A stretch of 64,000 bases of DNA from JANQQJ01 sp046290575 (GTDB lineage Bacteria; Pseudomonadota; Alphaproteobacteria; SMXS01), in contig JBKAGX010000002.1 of the NCBI GenBank assembly GCA_046290575.1, positions 62,001-126,000 of the forward strand, written 5' to 3'. Of this stretch, positions 7,729 through 16,663 are shown piece by piece. The position numbers and the translations under genes were made by a program. The notes under the pieces are model-generated. The model had not been told where the DNA came from. It did not search any database and saw only the letters and a list, made by a program, of their open reading frames with translations. Position 1 is the stretch's first letter. The number at the start of each line of letters is the position of its first letter.

Positions 7729-9069
7729 ATGCCGTCTAGCAGAAACCGTCTGGTGATCATGGGAGCGGGGGGCCGCGATTTCCACAATTTCAACATGGTC
7801 TGTCGCAGCGATCCCTCGGTCGAGGTTGTTGCGTTTACCGCGACGCAGATTCCCGGGATCGATAACCGGCGCTATCCGGCGTCGTTGGCCGGACCGCTCT
7901 ATCCGGACGGAATTCCGATCCTGGCCGAAGACGGTCTTGAAGAGCTCTGCCGGCGCGAGGGCGTGCAGCAGATCGTCTTCGCCTATAGCGACGTGACCGC
8001 AGAGCACGTCATGGCGCAGGCCGCCAGAGCGAACGCGTTGGGCTGCGATTTCATATTGCTTGGTCCGGAGGCGACCATGCTGTCCACCCTCAAGCCTGTT
8101 ATCGCGGTATCGGCGGTGCGAACAGGCTGCGGCAAGTCGCAGACGGCGCGTTACATCGCTGCATGGCTGCGCGATCAGGGCCTGAAAGCCGGTGTTCTGC
8201 GCCACCCCATGCCCTATGGCGATCTTGGCCGCCAGGCCGTGCAGCGCTTCGCGTCCCGACAGGATCTGGCTGACGCGGACTGCACGATCGAGGAACGCGA
8301 GGAATACGAACCCTATATCGAAGCCGGCGGGACAATATTTGCCGGGGTTGACTACGCGAAAATCCTTAATGAAGCGGAACGCGAGGCAGACATCGTCGTC
8401 TGGGACGGCGGCAACAATGACTTTCCGTTTCTGAGGCCGGACCTGCACCTTGTTGTCGTGGACGCACTGAGACCAACGCACATCACCGGCTATTATCCGG
8501 GCGAGGCCACATTGCGGATGGCCGACGCCGTGATTATCAACAAGGTCGATGCGGCGCCGCCAGATCAGGTCGAGGCGCTGGAAGCGGCGTTGGAGAAGAT
8601 GTTGCCTTCACTACCCCTGATCCAAGCGGCATCGCCGGTTCGGTTAGAAACCGCGGACCCGCTTTCGGGCAAAAAGGTTATTGTGGTCGACGATGGTCCC
8701 ACGATCACCCATGGCGGCATGCCCTTCGGGGCCGGATACACCGCAGCCCGGGCCGCAGGTGCGGAGATCGTCGACCCGAAACCTTATGCTGCACCGGAAA
8801 TTGCCGCTGTCTACGACCGTTATCCGCATATCGGTGCTGTGCTGCCTGCCGTGGGGTACTTTCCCGCTCAGCTGACGGCTTTGGAGGCTACGATCCGGGC
8901 GGCATCGCCTGACGCGGTCGTCTCAGGGACGCCGATTGATCTAGCGGGTGTTTTGGATGTTGATGCCCCTGTCATCAGGGCGCGCTACGGCTATGCCGAT
9001 GCGGGCCCGCTTCGGCTGGCGACTCTCCTGGAGAAATTCATTGTACAGGCAGAACGGGCGCGGCCCTGA
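7729..9069 (+). CDS. COG2403-type P-loop GTPase-like protein, resembling cyclic 2,3-diphosphoglycerate synthetase
   Basis: The 446 residues have an N-terminal Rossmann-like domain (RLVIMGAGGRDFHNFN) and a central P-loop domain with AVRTGCGKSQT (G135-K136-S137), followed by the acidic strand DIVVWDGGNNDFPF and INKVDA, which resembles a guanine-binding NKxD. This layout matches predicted GTPases related to archaeal cyclic 2,3-diphosphoglycerate synthetase. Many bacteria carry such homologues without known cyclic-DPG chemistry, so I give the family and not the archaeal name. AGGTG precedes the ATG. It is probably co-transcribed with the rhomboid gene. The protein looks soluble. Confidence 0.78.
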   Translation: MPSSRNRLVIMGAGGRDFHNFNMVCRSDPSVEVVAFTATQIPGIDNRRYPASLAGPLYPDGIPILAEDGLEELCRREGVQQIVFAYSDVTAEHVMAQAARANALGCDFILLGPEATMLSTLKPVIAVSAVRTGCGKSQTARYIAAWLRDQGLKAGVLRHPMPYGDLGRQAVQRFASRQDLADADCTIEEREEYEPYIEAGGTIFAGVDYAKILNEAEREADIVVWDGGNNDFPFLRPDLHLVVVDALRPTHITGYYPGEATLRMADAVIINKVDAAPPDQVEALEAALEKMLPSLPLIQAASPVRLETADPLSGKKVIVVDDGPTITHGGMPFGAGYTAARAAGAEIVDPKPYAAPEIAAVYDRYPHIGAVLPAVGYFPAQLTALEATIRAASPDAVVSGTPIDLAGVLDVDAPVIRARYGYADAGPLRLATLLEKFIVQAERARP

Positions 9070-9270
9070 TCACGCGTCAGGTTCGATCCATTCGGCGACC
9101 ATGTCGCAAGCCTGCCGTGAGTGGACCTGTGGGTGGTGATAGCGCAGAACACGCACAGCGGCATGGAACGCGTCTCTATCCACAACGCCGCTTTCGCGCA
9201 GTTCACCATAGGCTCGCAGCGCGGCACTACGCCCCGCCGCATTGCTCTGATCGAACATTTGACCCTGCAT
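9070..9270 (-). CDS. Small hypothetical protein
   Basis: This is a 66-residue protein, MQGQMFDQSNAAGRSAALRA at its start, with alternating charged and hydrophobic residues and a pair of His before QVHSRQACDMVAEWIEPDA. I recognise no family. The frame extends further upstream, but no ribosome site supports a longer form; the second ATG at 9258 (62 residues) has a weak AGGG. Its stop abuts the stop of the convergent P-loop gene. The composition looks coding, but evidence is modest. Confidence 0.5.
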   Translation of the reverse strand: MQGQMFDQSNAAGRSAALRAYGELRESGVVDRDAFHAAVRVLRYHHPQVHSRQACDMVAEWIEPDA

Positions 9271-9410
9271 CAGGATTGGCTCTTGCTGATTGTTTCTCTC
9301 CAGCGTCGATTTAGCCCGGGGCCGAGACCACTGCCATTGATTCAGGTCAAGGCGGCCCTGCAAACAGATTTCATTCACCGTCGGCTGAAAGTGCTTTAGC
9401 TTGTCGGCAC

Positions 9411-10736
9411 ATGATTTGGAGAAAAGATGTGCGAGGCATAGCGTTATTGGGCGCAGTGGCTTTTATCGCGACCGCCTGGACCGGGGCGTTGGCCCAGCCG
9501 TTTTCGGAAGGTGACATCAAGGCGAAAGTCGCCCAGGTCGAGGCCCGGGTCATCGCATGGCGCCGCGACATTCACCAGAATCCGGAGCTGGGCAACCGGG
9601 AGTTTCGCACCGCTAAGCTTGTCGCGGACCATCTACGTGCCCTTGGTCTGGATGAGGTCCGCACTGGCGTTGCCCATACCGGTGTGGTCGGGGTCTTGCG
9701 CGGCGGCAAGCCCGGTCCGGTGGTCGCGCTGCGCGCGGATATGGATGCGCTGCCGGTCACTGAACCGGTTGGCCTGCCGTTCCGGTCCACGGTCACCACG
9801 ACTTATAACGGCGTTGATGTCGGCGTTATGCACGCCTGCGGCCATGATGCGCACACTGCTATCCTGATGGGCGCCGCTGAAGTGCTCACAGGCATGCGCG
9901 ATCAGCTTGCGGGCACGGTGCTTTTCCTGTTCCAGCCCGCCGAGGAAGGCCCGCCACGGGGCGAAGAAGGGGGCGCCAGGCTGATGTTGAAGGAAGGCGC
10001 TTTTGCCAACCCCAAGCCGGACGCTGTTTTCGGGCTGCACACCTGGCCGGCGCCGCCGGGTCTGATCAGCCTGAAGTCCGGCGCCTCGATGGCGGGATCT
10101 GATCGTCTCTATATTTCCGTCTATGGCCGTCAGACCCATGGGGCGATGCCATCCCGCGGGATCGACCCCATCACGGTGGCCGCACAGATTATTCTGGGGC
10201 TGCAGACCCTGGTGACGCGCCAAATGGATGCCTCGGCATCGCCGGCGGTGATCTCGATTGGCAAGGTGACCGGTGGTGTGCGCCACAACATCATTCCCGA
10301 TCAGGTCGATCTGGTGGGGACCATCCGGCATCTGGATCCGGCCAGCCACGAGAAGCTCCTGGCGGGTATCCGCGAGACCGCCATGGGCATTGCCAAAGTG
10401 TCCGGGGCCACGGCGGACGTACGGATAGAGACCTATGCACCCCCGGTTTTCAACGATCATGCGCTGGCAGAGCAGATGGCGCCAACCCTGAAGCGTGTCG
10501 CGGGGGACGCTGGCCTGCTGCGCAACGCGCCGGCGACCATGGGGGCGGAAGATTTCGCGTACTTCCAGCGTGAGGTGCCCGGGCTTTACTTCCATCTGGG
10601 GATCAACCGGCAGGGCGTGCCCCTGGGGGCGGCGGCGCCCAACCACTCGCCCAATTTCTTCATCAATGAAGACGCACTGAAAATCGGCGTAGAGGCGATG
10701 GTCTCGCTGACGCTGGATTACATGGCCGCGCAATAG
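9411..10736 (+). CDS. Exported M20 family amidohydrolase/metallopeptidase
   Basis: The 441 residues begin with a signal peptide (MIWRKDVRGIALLGAVAFIA, cleavage near GALA-Q) and carry the IAA-amino-acid hydrolase/hippuricase-type M20D motifs: RRDIHQNPEL, RADMDALPVTE, HACGHDAH (residues 141-148), FQPAEEG (E178/E179) and NHSPNFFINE. These supply the metal ligands and the general base. Family members hydrolyse N-acyl amino acids or similar amides; the signal peptide makes this one periplasmic. It stands alone on its strand, and the hairpin that follows terminates the opposite strand. Confidence 0.9.
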   Translation: MIWRKDVRGIALLGAVAFIATAWTGALAQPFSEGDIKAKVAQVEARVIAWRRDIHQNPELGNREFRTAKLVADHLRALGLDEVRTGVAHTGVVGVLRGGKPGPVVALRADMDALPVTEPVGLPFRSTVTTTYNGVDVGVMHACGHDAHTAILMGAAEVLTGMRDQLAGTVLFLFQPAEEGPPRGEEGGARLMLKEGAFANPKPDAVFGLHTWPAPPGLISLKSGASMAGSDRLYISVYGRQTHGAMPSRGIDPITVAAQIILGLQTLVTRQMDASASPAVISIGKVTGGVRHNIIPDQVDLVGTIRHLDPASHEKLLAGIRETAMGIAKVSGATADVRIETYAPPVFNDHALAEQMAPTLKRVAGDAGLLRNAPATMGAEDFAYFQREVPGLYFHLGINRQGVPLGAAAPNHSPNFFINEDALKIGVEAMVSLTLDYMAAQ

Positions 10737-10741
10737 GCAAA

Positions 10742-10769
10742 GAAAAAGCCCCGGCCCGAAGGCCGGGGC
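10742..10769 (-). terminator. Intrinsic terminator of the Rieske oxygenase transcript
   Basis: A perfect 9-bp GC stem (GCCCCGGCC / GGCCGGGGC) closes a CGAA loop, read as TTCG on the minus strand. On the minus strand it is followed by a T-run, so it ends transcription arriving from the gene at 10799. No T-run follows it on the plus strand. Confidence 0.88.
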
Positions 10770-10798
10770 ATCTGGAACGGCACCCAGCACGGGAAGCG

Positions 10799-12190
10799 TC
10801 AGGTCGAAATGTACCGCTCCAAATTTCGGTGCAGGTCGCGGACGCGGCTTTCCTGATAGTCGCCCAGCGACAGAGCGCCTTTGCCCATCATGGTGGCGTG
10901 AAGGCCTTCCTGCACATAAGGGATGTTTGACATGTCCTGATCGAAGACCGCACCCAGGCCACCCAGTTCTGGGGCATCGGCCCAGTCTTCATCGTCGGAC
11001 ATCTCGTGAACCGGCACCGGCGCCGGGCGCGGCTTGTCCGGGGCGCAGCGATGCAGGATCATGATCTCGACAATCGCTGATTCCGGGTTCTGCCCGTCGG
11101 GCCGGAACCGGTAGATGATGTTGGGACTGAAGCCGCCCCAGGGGAAGAAGTTCGGGAACACGAAATATTGAATCGCGTCCAGCATCTCGCTGTCTGACTT
11201 GTCGGCGTGGTCGACTCCTGTCAGTTCGGTACAGCGTTGCCGGGCCACCTCGGCCATGAAGGTCCGGGCCGACATGCCTTCGGGGACCTCCAGCTTGCCC
11301 ACCGCGCCGACCTGGCGCCCTTGCGTGTTGGTCATGGCATCCACCGTATCCTGATCCGAACAGTCGGTCAGGTGCGGGCTGGGCACGCCCATGGTCGTGA
11401 TCATGCGGTTGAAGTGCTGGCCGTCGAAATTGTCATATTGGGTGTTGGCATCAGCGCAGTGCGGCATGATTTGCGGGTGCGTGTCGATCACGTGATAGCT
11501 CTCGATAAACGCTTCGGCGCAGACCTTCCAATTGGCGGCCATCCGCTTCTTGACGTGGACGGCCTTGTAGCAGTCTTCCAGCTTCCACTGCTCGAAATGC
11601 TGGACCAGGTCGCCCAGATAGTTTTCCAGCGGCTCGCAATCCGGATCAGGATTAATGAACACAAATCCGCCCCAGGTGCCGACCCTGGCTTCCGGCAGGC
11701 GGCCGTTCTCTTCATTGATATGCGGGAAGTCCCAGCGGCAGGGAATCTCGGTGATTTCGCCTGATACGTCCCAGGTCCAGCCGTGATAGGGGCAGCGGAA
11801 CGCGGTGCTTGAACCGTCTTCGGTGCGCAGCTTGCGGCCCCGGTGCAGGCAGGCGTTTACGAACGCCTTGATCTCGCCCGGCGCGGTCCGGGTGACGATG
11901 TAGGACATGCCCACATTGTCATAGACGACATGATCACCGGTTTCGGGAATGTCCTCTTCCCGGCAGGCCATCTGCCAGACTTTTTTCCAGACCTTTTCGA
12001 CTTCCTGATTGTGCCAGTCCTGTGAGAAATAGCGCTCGGCGGGAATATCGTCAGAGCCGACATAGGTATAGCCCTGCTCCCGCAGAACCCCGGGAATCTC
12101 ACGCGTGTCACGGTCCAGAATGTCCTGCGTCGACGGCCCGTCGCAGCGGGCTTCACCCTGCTTTAGCCCTTTCGGGTATTCGATGTTCAT
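10799..12190 (-). CDS. Rieske-type aromatic-ring-hydroxylating oxygenase, alpha subunit
   Basis: The 463 residues contain the Rieske [2Fe-2S] motif C114-x-H116...C133-x2-H136 (CLHRGRK and CPYHGWTW) and the mononuclear-iron site in EAFIESYHVIDTHPQ (H233, H238), with a candidate Asp in FDQD later. Family members use electrons from a reductase to hydroxylate, dihydroxylate or demethylate hydrophobic substrates. Neither reductase nor ferredoxin is encoded nearby. The next gene upstream encodes tandem NTF2-fold domains (the fold also used by beta subunits) 81 bases away, so the two probably form one transcript ending at the 10742 hairpin. The substrate is unknown. Confidence 0.92.
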   Translation of the reverse strand: MNIEYPKGLKQGEARCDGPSTQDILDRDTREIPGVLREQGYTYVGSDDIPAERYFSQDWHNQEVEKVWKKVWQMACREEDIPETGDHVVYDNVGMSYIVTRTAPGEIKAFVNACLHRGRKLRTEDGSSTAFRCPYHGWTWDVSGEITEIPCRWDFPHINEENGRLPEARVGTWGGFVFINPDPDCEPLENYLGDLVQHFEQWKLEDCYKAVHVKKRMAANWKVCAEAFIESYHVIDTHPQIMPHCADANTQYDNFDGQHFNRMITTMGVPSPHLTDCSDQDTVDAMTNTQGRQVGAVGKLEVPEGMSARTFMAEVARQRCTELTGVDHADKSDSEMLDAIQYFVFPNFFPWGGFSPNIIYRFRPDGQNPESAIVEIMILHRCAPDKPRPAPVPVHEMSDDEDWADAPELGGLGAVFDQDMSNIPYVQEGLHATMMGKGALSLGDYQESRVRDLHRNLERYIST

Positions 12191-12271
12191 CGCTTCCCTC
12201 GTTCCTCAACGATCTGGGAAGCGATTCTGCACCCGTGCTGGTTTCAAGCATTGATCGAGGTCAACGCCTCT

Positions 12272-13384
12272 TTAAGCAGCGCCTAATGTGCTGCCGCGGT
12301 ACTTCATGATGTCTTCAGCGGTGATCTTCGATCCGGCTGCGATCCCCGCCGCCTGAATGCTTTCTTCCATCATGGGTGCGGCATCAAAATAGTCGGCGCT
12401 ATAGGTGATCCAGCCATCGGTCACCTTGCGCACGCTGGCGCCCCTTGTCATGAAGACTTCCGTACCGTCCGGCTGTACCGCCATCTGTTCCCATTCCTGC
12501 ACGGAAACGTCGCCATCGATGACAAGCGGGCCCATCGGCTTGAACCGGATATTGCCCAGTTTGCCCATGATGTCGGTCAGCCAGGCCCGAATGTCCGCCT
12601 GGCCTTTGAAGTCGCCGAAAATCGGGTCGATATAGATCGATTCTGTCGGGTGCATCAGGTCGCACTGCAGGTCGAAGTCCTCGCCATAGACCGGGCTGTG
12701 GATCAGGGCGTGAATGTCCGCTGACGACAGGCCACTCGGCTCGGATTTGGGGCCGGAAACGCGGCTGGCGATCCAGGCTTCAGCCTCCGCTGATATTGCC
12801 GGAAAGGTAACGGGCCCGTCATATTCAGGGACGCCTTCGCGCGGCCAGTCCGGTATCGGCGCGGGCGCGTCTGCATTCGGGTCCGGCGGCGGTGCGGCCG
12901 CCATGGCGCCGGGCATGCGGAAGGTGTTGGTGTCATAATAATCGGCCGCGTGGGTAATCCAGCCGTCCCGGAACCAGCGCACGCTGATACCCCGCGACAG
13001 AGGGAGCCTTTGATCACCCATTTCGGCAACCATGATCCATTCATCGACGCTGGTGCCGCCCATGCCATCGTCCAGAAAGACCGGTTCTGCCGTAGGCTCG
13101 AATTTGATGAAGGAGATTTCCTGCATGACCGGGATCAACCAGCCGCGAATGTTCTTCTGGCCATGCTGTGGGCCATAGATGGCATCGAAGTAAACCGAAT
13201 TCTCCGGGTGCATGAAGTCGGCCATCACTTCCAGGCCGCGTTCTTCCACCCGCTTGTCGAGCAGCACCTCGGGGATATCGCTGTGGGCAAGCCCGGACGG
13301 CGTCTCGTTCAGCCGGTCAATATCGATCGGCGCGCCGGTCCGCTCCGCAAGATAACTCTCTACATAGTCGTCGATGGTGGTCAA
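12272..13384 (-). CDS. Tandem NTF2-like (SnoaL-type) two-domain protein
   Basis: This protein of about 370 residues is an internal duplication. Each half has the same order of motifs: DxMHPExSxYxDxIxGxxxGxxxIRxWL, a strand ending in Ixx(F/K)xP, EWxxMA, LSRGxSVR or MTRGASVR, and DGWITxxADYxD. A Pro/Ala-rich linker joins the halves. The TTG at 13384 is preferred because GGGGAG lies 6 bases upstream; the ATG at 13441 would add 19 residues but has no ribosome site. NTF2 folds serve as isomerases, cyclases or as beta subunits of Rieske oxygenases. Its position just upstream of a Rieske alpha gene suggests a partner role, which is inference. Confidence 0.85.
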   Translation of the reverse strand: MTTIDDYVESYLAERTGAPIDIDRLNETPSGLAHSDIPEVLLDKRVEERGLEVMADFMHPENSVYFDAIYGPQHGQKNIRGWLIPVMQEISFIKFEPTAEPVFLDDGMGGTSVDEWIMVAEMGDQRLPLSRGISVRWFRDGWITHAADYYDTNTFRMPGAMAAAPPPDPNADAPAPIPDWPREGVPEYDGPVTFPAISAEAEAWIASRVSGPKSEPSGLSSADIHALIHSPVYGEDFDLQCDLMHPTESIYIDPIFGDFKGQADIRAWLTDIMGKLGNIRFKPMGPLVIDGDVSVQEWEQMAVQPDGTEVFMTRGASVRKVTDGWITYSADYFDAAPMMEESIQAAGIAAGSKITAEDIMKYRGSTLGAA

Positions 13385-13465
13385 AACTCTCTCCCCGTTT
13401 AACGCAGTTTGTGCTGCAGGATTTACACTGTAAGACGACATAGTGCAATTGCCGGGATTCTTCGA

Positions 13466-13494
13466 TTGTGGGGCGCGGGGCCGGTTCGTACACT
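13466..13494 (+). promoter_or_regulatory. Candidate promoter for the 13522-16555 operon
   Basis: TTGTGG and TACACT are separated by 17 bases, a fair match to a sigma-70 layout, 28 bases before the ATG at 13522. Upstream is the divergent NTF2/Rieske unit. Motif matches are partial, so this is tentative. Confidence 0.3.
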
Positions 13495-13521
13495 AACCCG
13501 AATTGAGGGAGTCGTACGAGT

Positions 13522-13833
13522 ATGTCAAAAGCCGTCATCTGGGTGGGCGCGATCGTTTTTGCAGGGTTCCTGGTCTGGGGGTTCCTGAGTGGTCAGCCTT
13601 TCAGGCTCAGCACTTTTACCCAGGACCCATGGATCATCGTTGTCGTCGCGGATCTTTATCTGGGGTTCATTCTGATGGCGGTCGTGATCGCAGTTGTCGA
13701 GGGGTCCGTCGTCAAGGCCGCGCCGTGGATTATCGCGCTGATGATCGCCGGCAATCTCGTCGCGGCTGTCTATCTGCTGCTTCACTTCGCGCGCCTTTCG
13801 GCGCCGTTTTCAGCCTTTAGGGAGGATTCGTGA
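13522..13833 (+). CDS. Small membrane protein, DUF1475-like
   Basis: The 103 residues form three hydrophobic segments (about 5-22, 37-60 and 65-88). The stretch DPWIIVVVADLYLGFILMAV resembles the conserved core of DUF1475-type proteins, whose function is not known. GAGGGAG precedes the ATG. The stop codon overlaps the next start (TGATG), so the short-chain dehydrogenase downstream is probably translated by coupling. No catalytic residues are evident. Confidence 0.75.
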   Translation: MSKAVIWVGAIVFAGFLVWGFLSGQPFRLSTFTQDPWIIVVVADLYLGFILMAVVIAVVEGSVVKAAPWIIALMIAGNLVAAVYLLLHFARLSAPFSAFREDS

Positions 13834-14621
13834 TGGATGCCGCAGGCAAGGTCGCGATTGTTACAGGGTCAGCCACGGGCGTCGGGGCAGAGGTCGCGCG
13901 CCAATTGGCGGAGCGCGGCTGTAATGTCGTGATCAACTACACAAAGAGCGAGGCCGAGGCGAAGGAAGCGGCTGCTGCGTGCGAAGCCCTGGGCGTGCAA
14001 GTGCATCTATGTCAGGCCGATGTCTCCAAGGATGAAGACTGTCGCCGCATGGCGCAGGAAGCACTCGATAAATGGGGCCGCATTGATGTGCTGGTTAACA
14101 ATGCGGGCACCTCCAAATTTGTCGCGCATGACGATCTGGAAGGGCTGACGGCGGACGATTTTCAGTGGATCTATGCGGTCAACGTCATCGGGCCCTATCA
14201 GATGACCCGGGCTGTGACGCCGGCCATGAAGGCGCAAGGCAAGGGCTCTGTCGTGATGGTGTCGTCGATTGCGGGCCTTCAGGGCATCGGCAGCTCGATT
14301 GCCTATGCCGCCTCCAAAGGCGCGCTCAATACCATGACCAAATCGCTGGCCAGGGCGCTGGGGCCGGAGATTCGCGTTAACACCGTCTGCCCCGGCTTCA
14401 TTGATACACGCTGGCTGCGTGGCGGCCTGGGCGAAGAACGGTTTGAAGCGCTGAAAGAAGGCGTCAAGCGCAGCACCGCGCTCAATGCCGCCAGCACACC
14501 GGTGGAAGTCGCGGAACCGATCCTCTATTTCGCGTTGGGGGCACAGCACACGACCGGCGATATCATCATCATCGATGCGGGCACTCATCTGGGTCCGCCC
14601 AACCGGCTGCAGCGCACTTGA
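13833..14621 (+). CDS. Short-chain dehydrogenase/reductase
   Basis: This classical SDR of 262 residues has TGSATGVG (cofactor glycine motif), NNAG, catalytic Ser in VMVSSIAG and the YAASK Tyr/Lys pair, and VCPGFIDT. It resembles 3-oxoacyl-ACP reductase or glucose-dehydrogenase-type SDRs; the substrate cannot be read. The ATG at 13833 is chosen over the GTG at 13830 because GGAGG is 7 bases upstream. It overlaps the small membrane protein gene by one base and the S9 peptidase gene by four (TTGA), so the three genes form one tightly coupled operon. Confidence 0.9.
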   Translation: MDAAGKVAIVTGSATGVGAEVARQLAERGCNVVINYTKSEAEAKEAAAACEALGVQVHLCQADVSKDEDCRRMAQEALDKWGRIDVLVNNAGTSKFVAHDDLEGLTADDFQWIYAVNVIGPYQMTRAVTPAMKAQGKGSVVMVSSIAGLQGIGSSIAYAASKGALNTMTKSLARALGPEIRVNTVCPGFIDTRWLRGGLGEERFEALKEGVKRSTALNAASTPVEVAEPILYFALGAQHTTGDIIIIDAGTHLGPPNRLQRT

Positions 14622-16555
14622 CCAGGGCGCTGCGCATAGCCCTGCTGCCGCTCTTCGCGGCGGGGCTGTTCGCGTGTTCGGCGGAGCCGGACGACACCCT
14701 GATTCCAGCGACGCATGAGGCGCTGGCGGCAGTCGAATTGCCCCCGGTTCTGTCGCGTGATGCGTTGTTTGGCGAACGCGCGATCCCTTATGGCTGGCGT
14801 CTGTCGGCAGAAGGAGACCGGCTGGCCTGGGTCGAACCGGGGCAGGGGGAAGCCAGCGTCTTGAAGGTCGAAGACCTGGTCACCGGTGCGCAAAAGAAAG
14901 TCGCACTGGCGATCCAGCCTGACGATCTGGGCTGGGCACCCGGCGGCACCCAGATGCTGCTGGTCGCGGATACTGATGGCAACCAGACCTATCAGAGCCT
15001 CATCCTAGATCTTGAACAGCCCGACGCGCCGCTGGTGAATCTGGCTGCCGCTCCTGATGTGTCGCTGCGGCTTGAACAATTTGTCGGTGACGACGTGCTG
15101 GTCAGCCATAACAGGCGGACGTCGCAGCTGATGGATGTCTATCGCCGCAACCTAAAGACCGGGGAGGAAGCATTGCTTGCCGAGAATCCGGGAACCGTGC
15201 GTGACTGGCATGCGGTCCGGGACGAGGGGCTGTTTGCACGCACCAGGAGCCTTGCCGGTGGGGCCCGGGCAGTCGATGTGCTGGACGGGCAGGTTTGGGC
15301 ACCAAGGGCTGAAATCGCTGTCGAGGAGACGTTCGATTTCGTTGGCCGGCAGATTGACGAAGGGTCTGTTCTGGCGCTGTCCAACCGGGGGCGCGACAAG
15401 GTCGCGCTGGTCCGCTTCGATCTGTCCACGGGCGATGAGCACGTGGTGCATGCCGATCCGGATGCAGACATCGAAGGCGTCTGGCATGTAGGGGCCGATG
15501 CGCGGCCTCTGCTCGCCAAGACCTATTTGGGCCGGACCTCCAGTCATTTTTTCGATCCGGCGCTGGCTGAAGAGTTCAGGGGGCTGACCGAAGGTGATCC
15601 GCGCGCGACGGTGGGCATTGAAGACATGGATGTCGACGCCCGGATGATGGTCGTCAAAGTGACATCCGATCAGGGTCGCTATGATGTCTGGCTGATCGAT
15701 CGGAAGGGCGGCGGTCATCGTCTGTTGTATAAAGACCCGCGAGGTCAGCAGGGCGGACGTTTCGCTGCGACTGAACCGTTTTCCTACCAAGCAAGCGACG
15801 GGCTCGAAATCCACGGCTACATCACGCGGCCGCCGGGCAGCGAGGGGAAGCGCCTGCCAGCGATTGTCTGGGTCCATGGCGGTCCATTCACGCGGACATA
15901 TTGGGGCTTCGATCCGATGGCGCAGTTCCTCGCCAATCGCGGCTATGTGGTGATCGACGTCAACTATCGCGGTTCGAGCGGTTACGGCAAAGCCTTCATG
16001 GCTGCTGCTGAAGGCGAGTTTGCACGCAAGATGCATCAGGATCTGGTCGATGCGGTCGACTGGGCGGATGACGCCGGTCTGATTGACCCGAACCGGGTCG
16101 CCATTGGCGGCGCCAGCTATGGGGGCTGGGCGGCGTTGGTGGGCCTGGCCCAATCCTCAGACAGATTTGTGGCGGGTATCTCGATCAATGGGGCGTCCGA
16201 CCTGCCCAGCCTGGTCGACTGGCTGGCGCCGGAGCCCAACATCTGGACGGCTTTCGCCGGTGATCCCAATGATCCTTATGAGCACGCTGACATGGCGTCC
16301 CGCTCGCCGCTTAGGCAGGCCGACCGGATTGTCGATCCCGTGCTTCTGGTTCACGCCGTACGTGACAACCGGGTGCCCATCGATCATTCGATCAGGATGG
16401 CCGCCCAGCTTCAGGCGCTGGACCGGCCGGTCGAGACCCTCTGGGTGCCTTGCGAGGGCCATATGTTGACCAGCCCGGAGCGCTTCATGGATGTGGCGAT
16501 GCGGATCGAACATTTTCTGGGTGCGCATCTGGGGGGACGGGTCAGCCGGCACTAG
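14618..16555 (+). CDS. S9 family prolyl-oligopeptidase-like lipoprotein
   Basis: The 645 residues start with a TTG inside the overlap TTGA. The signal MTRALRIALLPLFAAGLFAC has a lipobox Cys20, so the enzyme is probably anchored facing the periplasm. The middle (about 60-370) is a beta-propeller, and the C-terminal alpha/beta hydrolase carries Ser500 in GGASYGGW, Asp583 in VRDNRVP and His615 in CEGHML. This is the acylaminoacyl-peptidase/dipeptidyl-peptidase layout. It cleaves short peptides by family; specificity is unknown. No separate promoter is seen; coupling to the SDR gene is expected. Confidence 0.9.
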   Translation: MTRALRIALLPLFAAGLFACSAEPDDTLIPATHEALAAVELPPVLSRDALFGERAIPYGWRLSAEGDRLAWVEPGQGEASVLKVEDLVTGAQKKVALAIQPDDLGWAPGGTQMLLVADTDGNQTYQSLILDLEQPDAPLVNLAAAPDVSLRLEQFVGDDVLVSHNRRTSQLMDVYRRNLKTGEEALLAENPGTVRDWHAVRDEGLFARTRSLAGGARAVDVLDGQVWAPRAEIAVEETFDFVGRQIDEGSVLALSNRGRDKVALVRFDLSTGDEHVVHADPDADIEGVWHVGADARPLLAKTYLGRTSSHFFDPALAEEFRGLTEGDPRATVGIEDMDVDARMMVVKVTSDQGRYDVWLIDRKGGGHRLLYKDPRGQQGGRFAATEPFSYQASDGLEIHGYITRPPGSEGKRLPAIVWVHGGPFTRTYWGFDPMAQFLANRGYVVIDVNYRGSSGYGKAFMAAAEGEFARKMHQDLVDAVDWADDAGLIDPNRVAIGGASYGGWAALVGLAQSSDRFVAGISINGASDLPSLVDWLAPEPNIWTAFAGDPNDPYEHADMASRSPLRQADRIVDPVLLVHAVRDNRVPIDHSIRMAAQLQALDRPVETLWVPCEGHMLTSPERFMDVAMRIEHFLGAHLGGRVSRH

Positions 16556-16663
16556 ATTGCCAAGCAGGATAGGTTGGCCGATCCTGTCGACCGTATTAAC
16601 TCTTCAAACATCAGTGGACGATCTGGCAACAAGAGCTGGGCAGGGGCGATAGGGTAGAAACAT

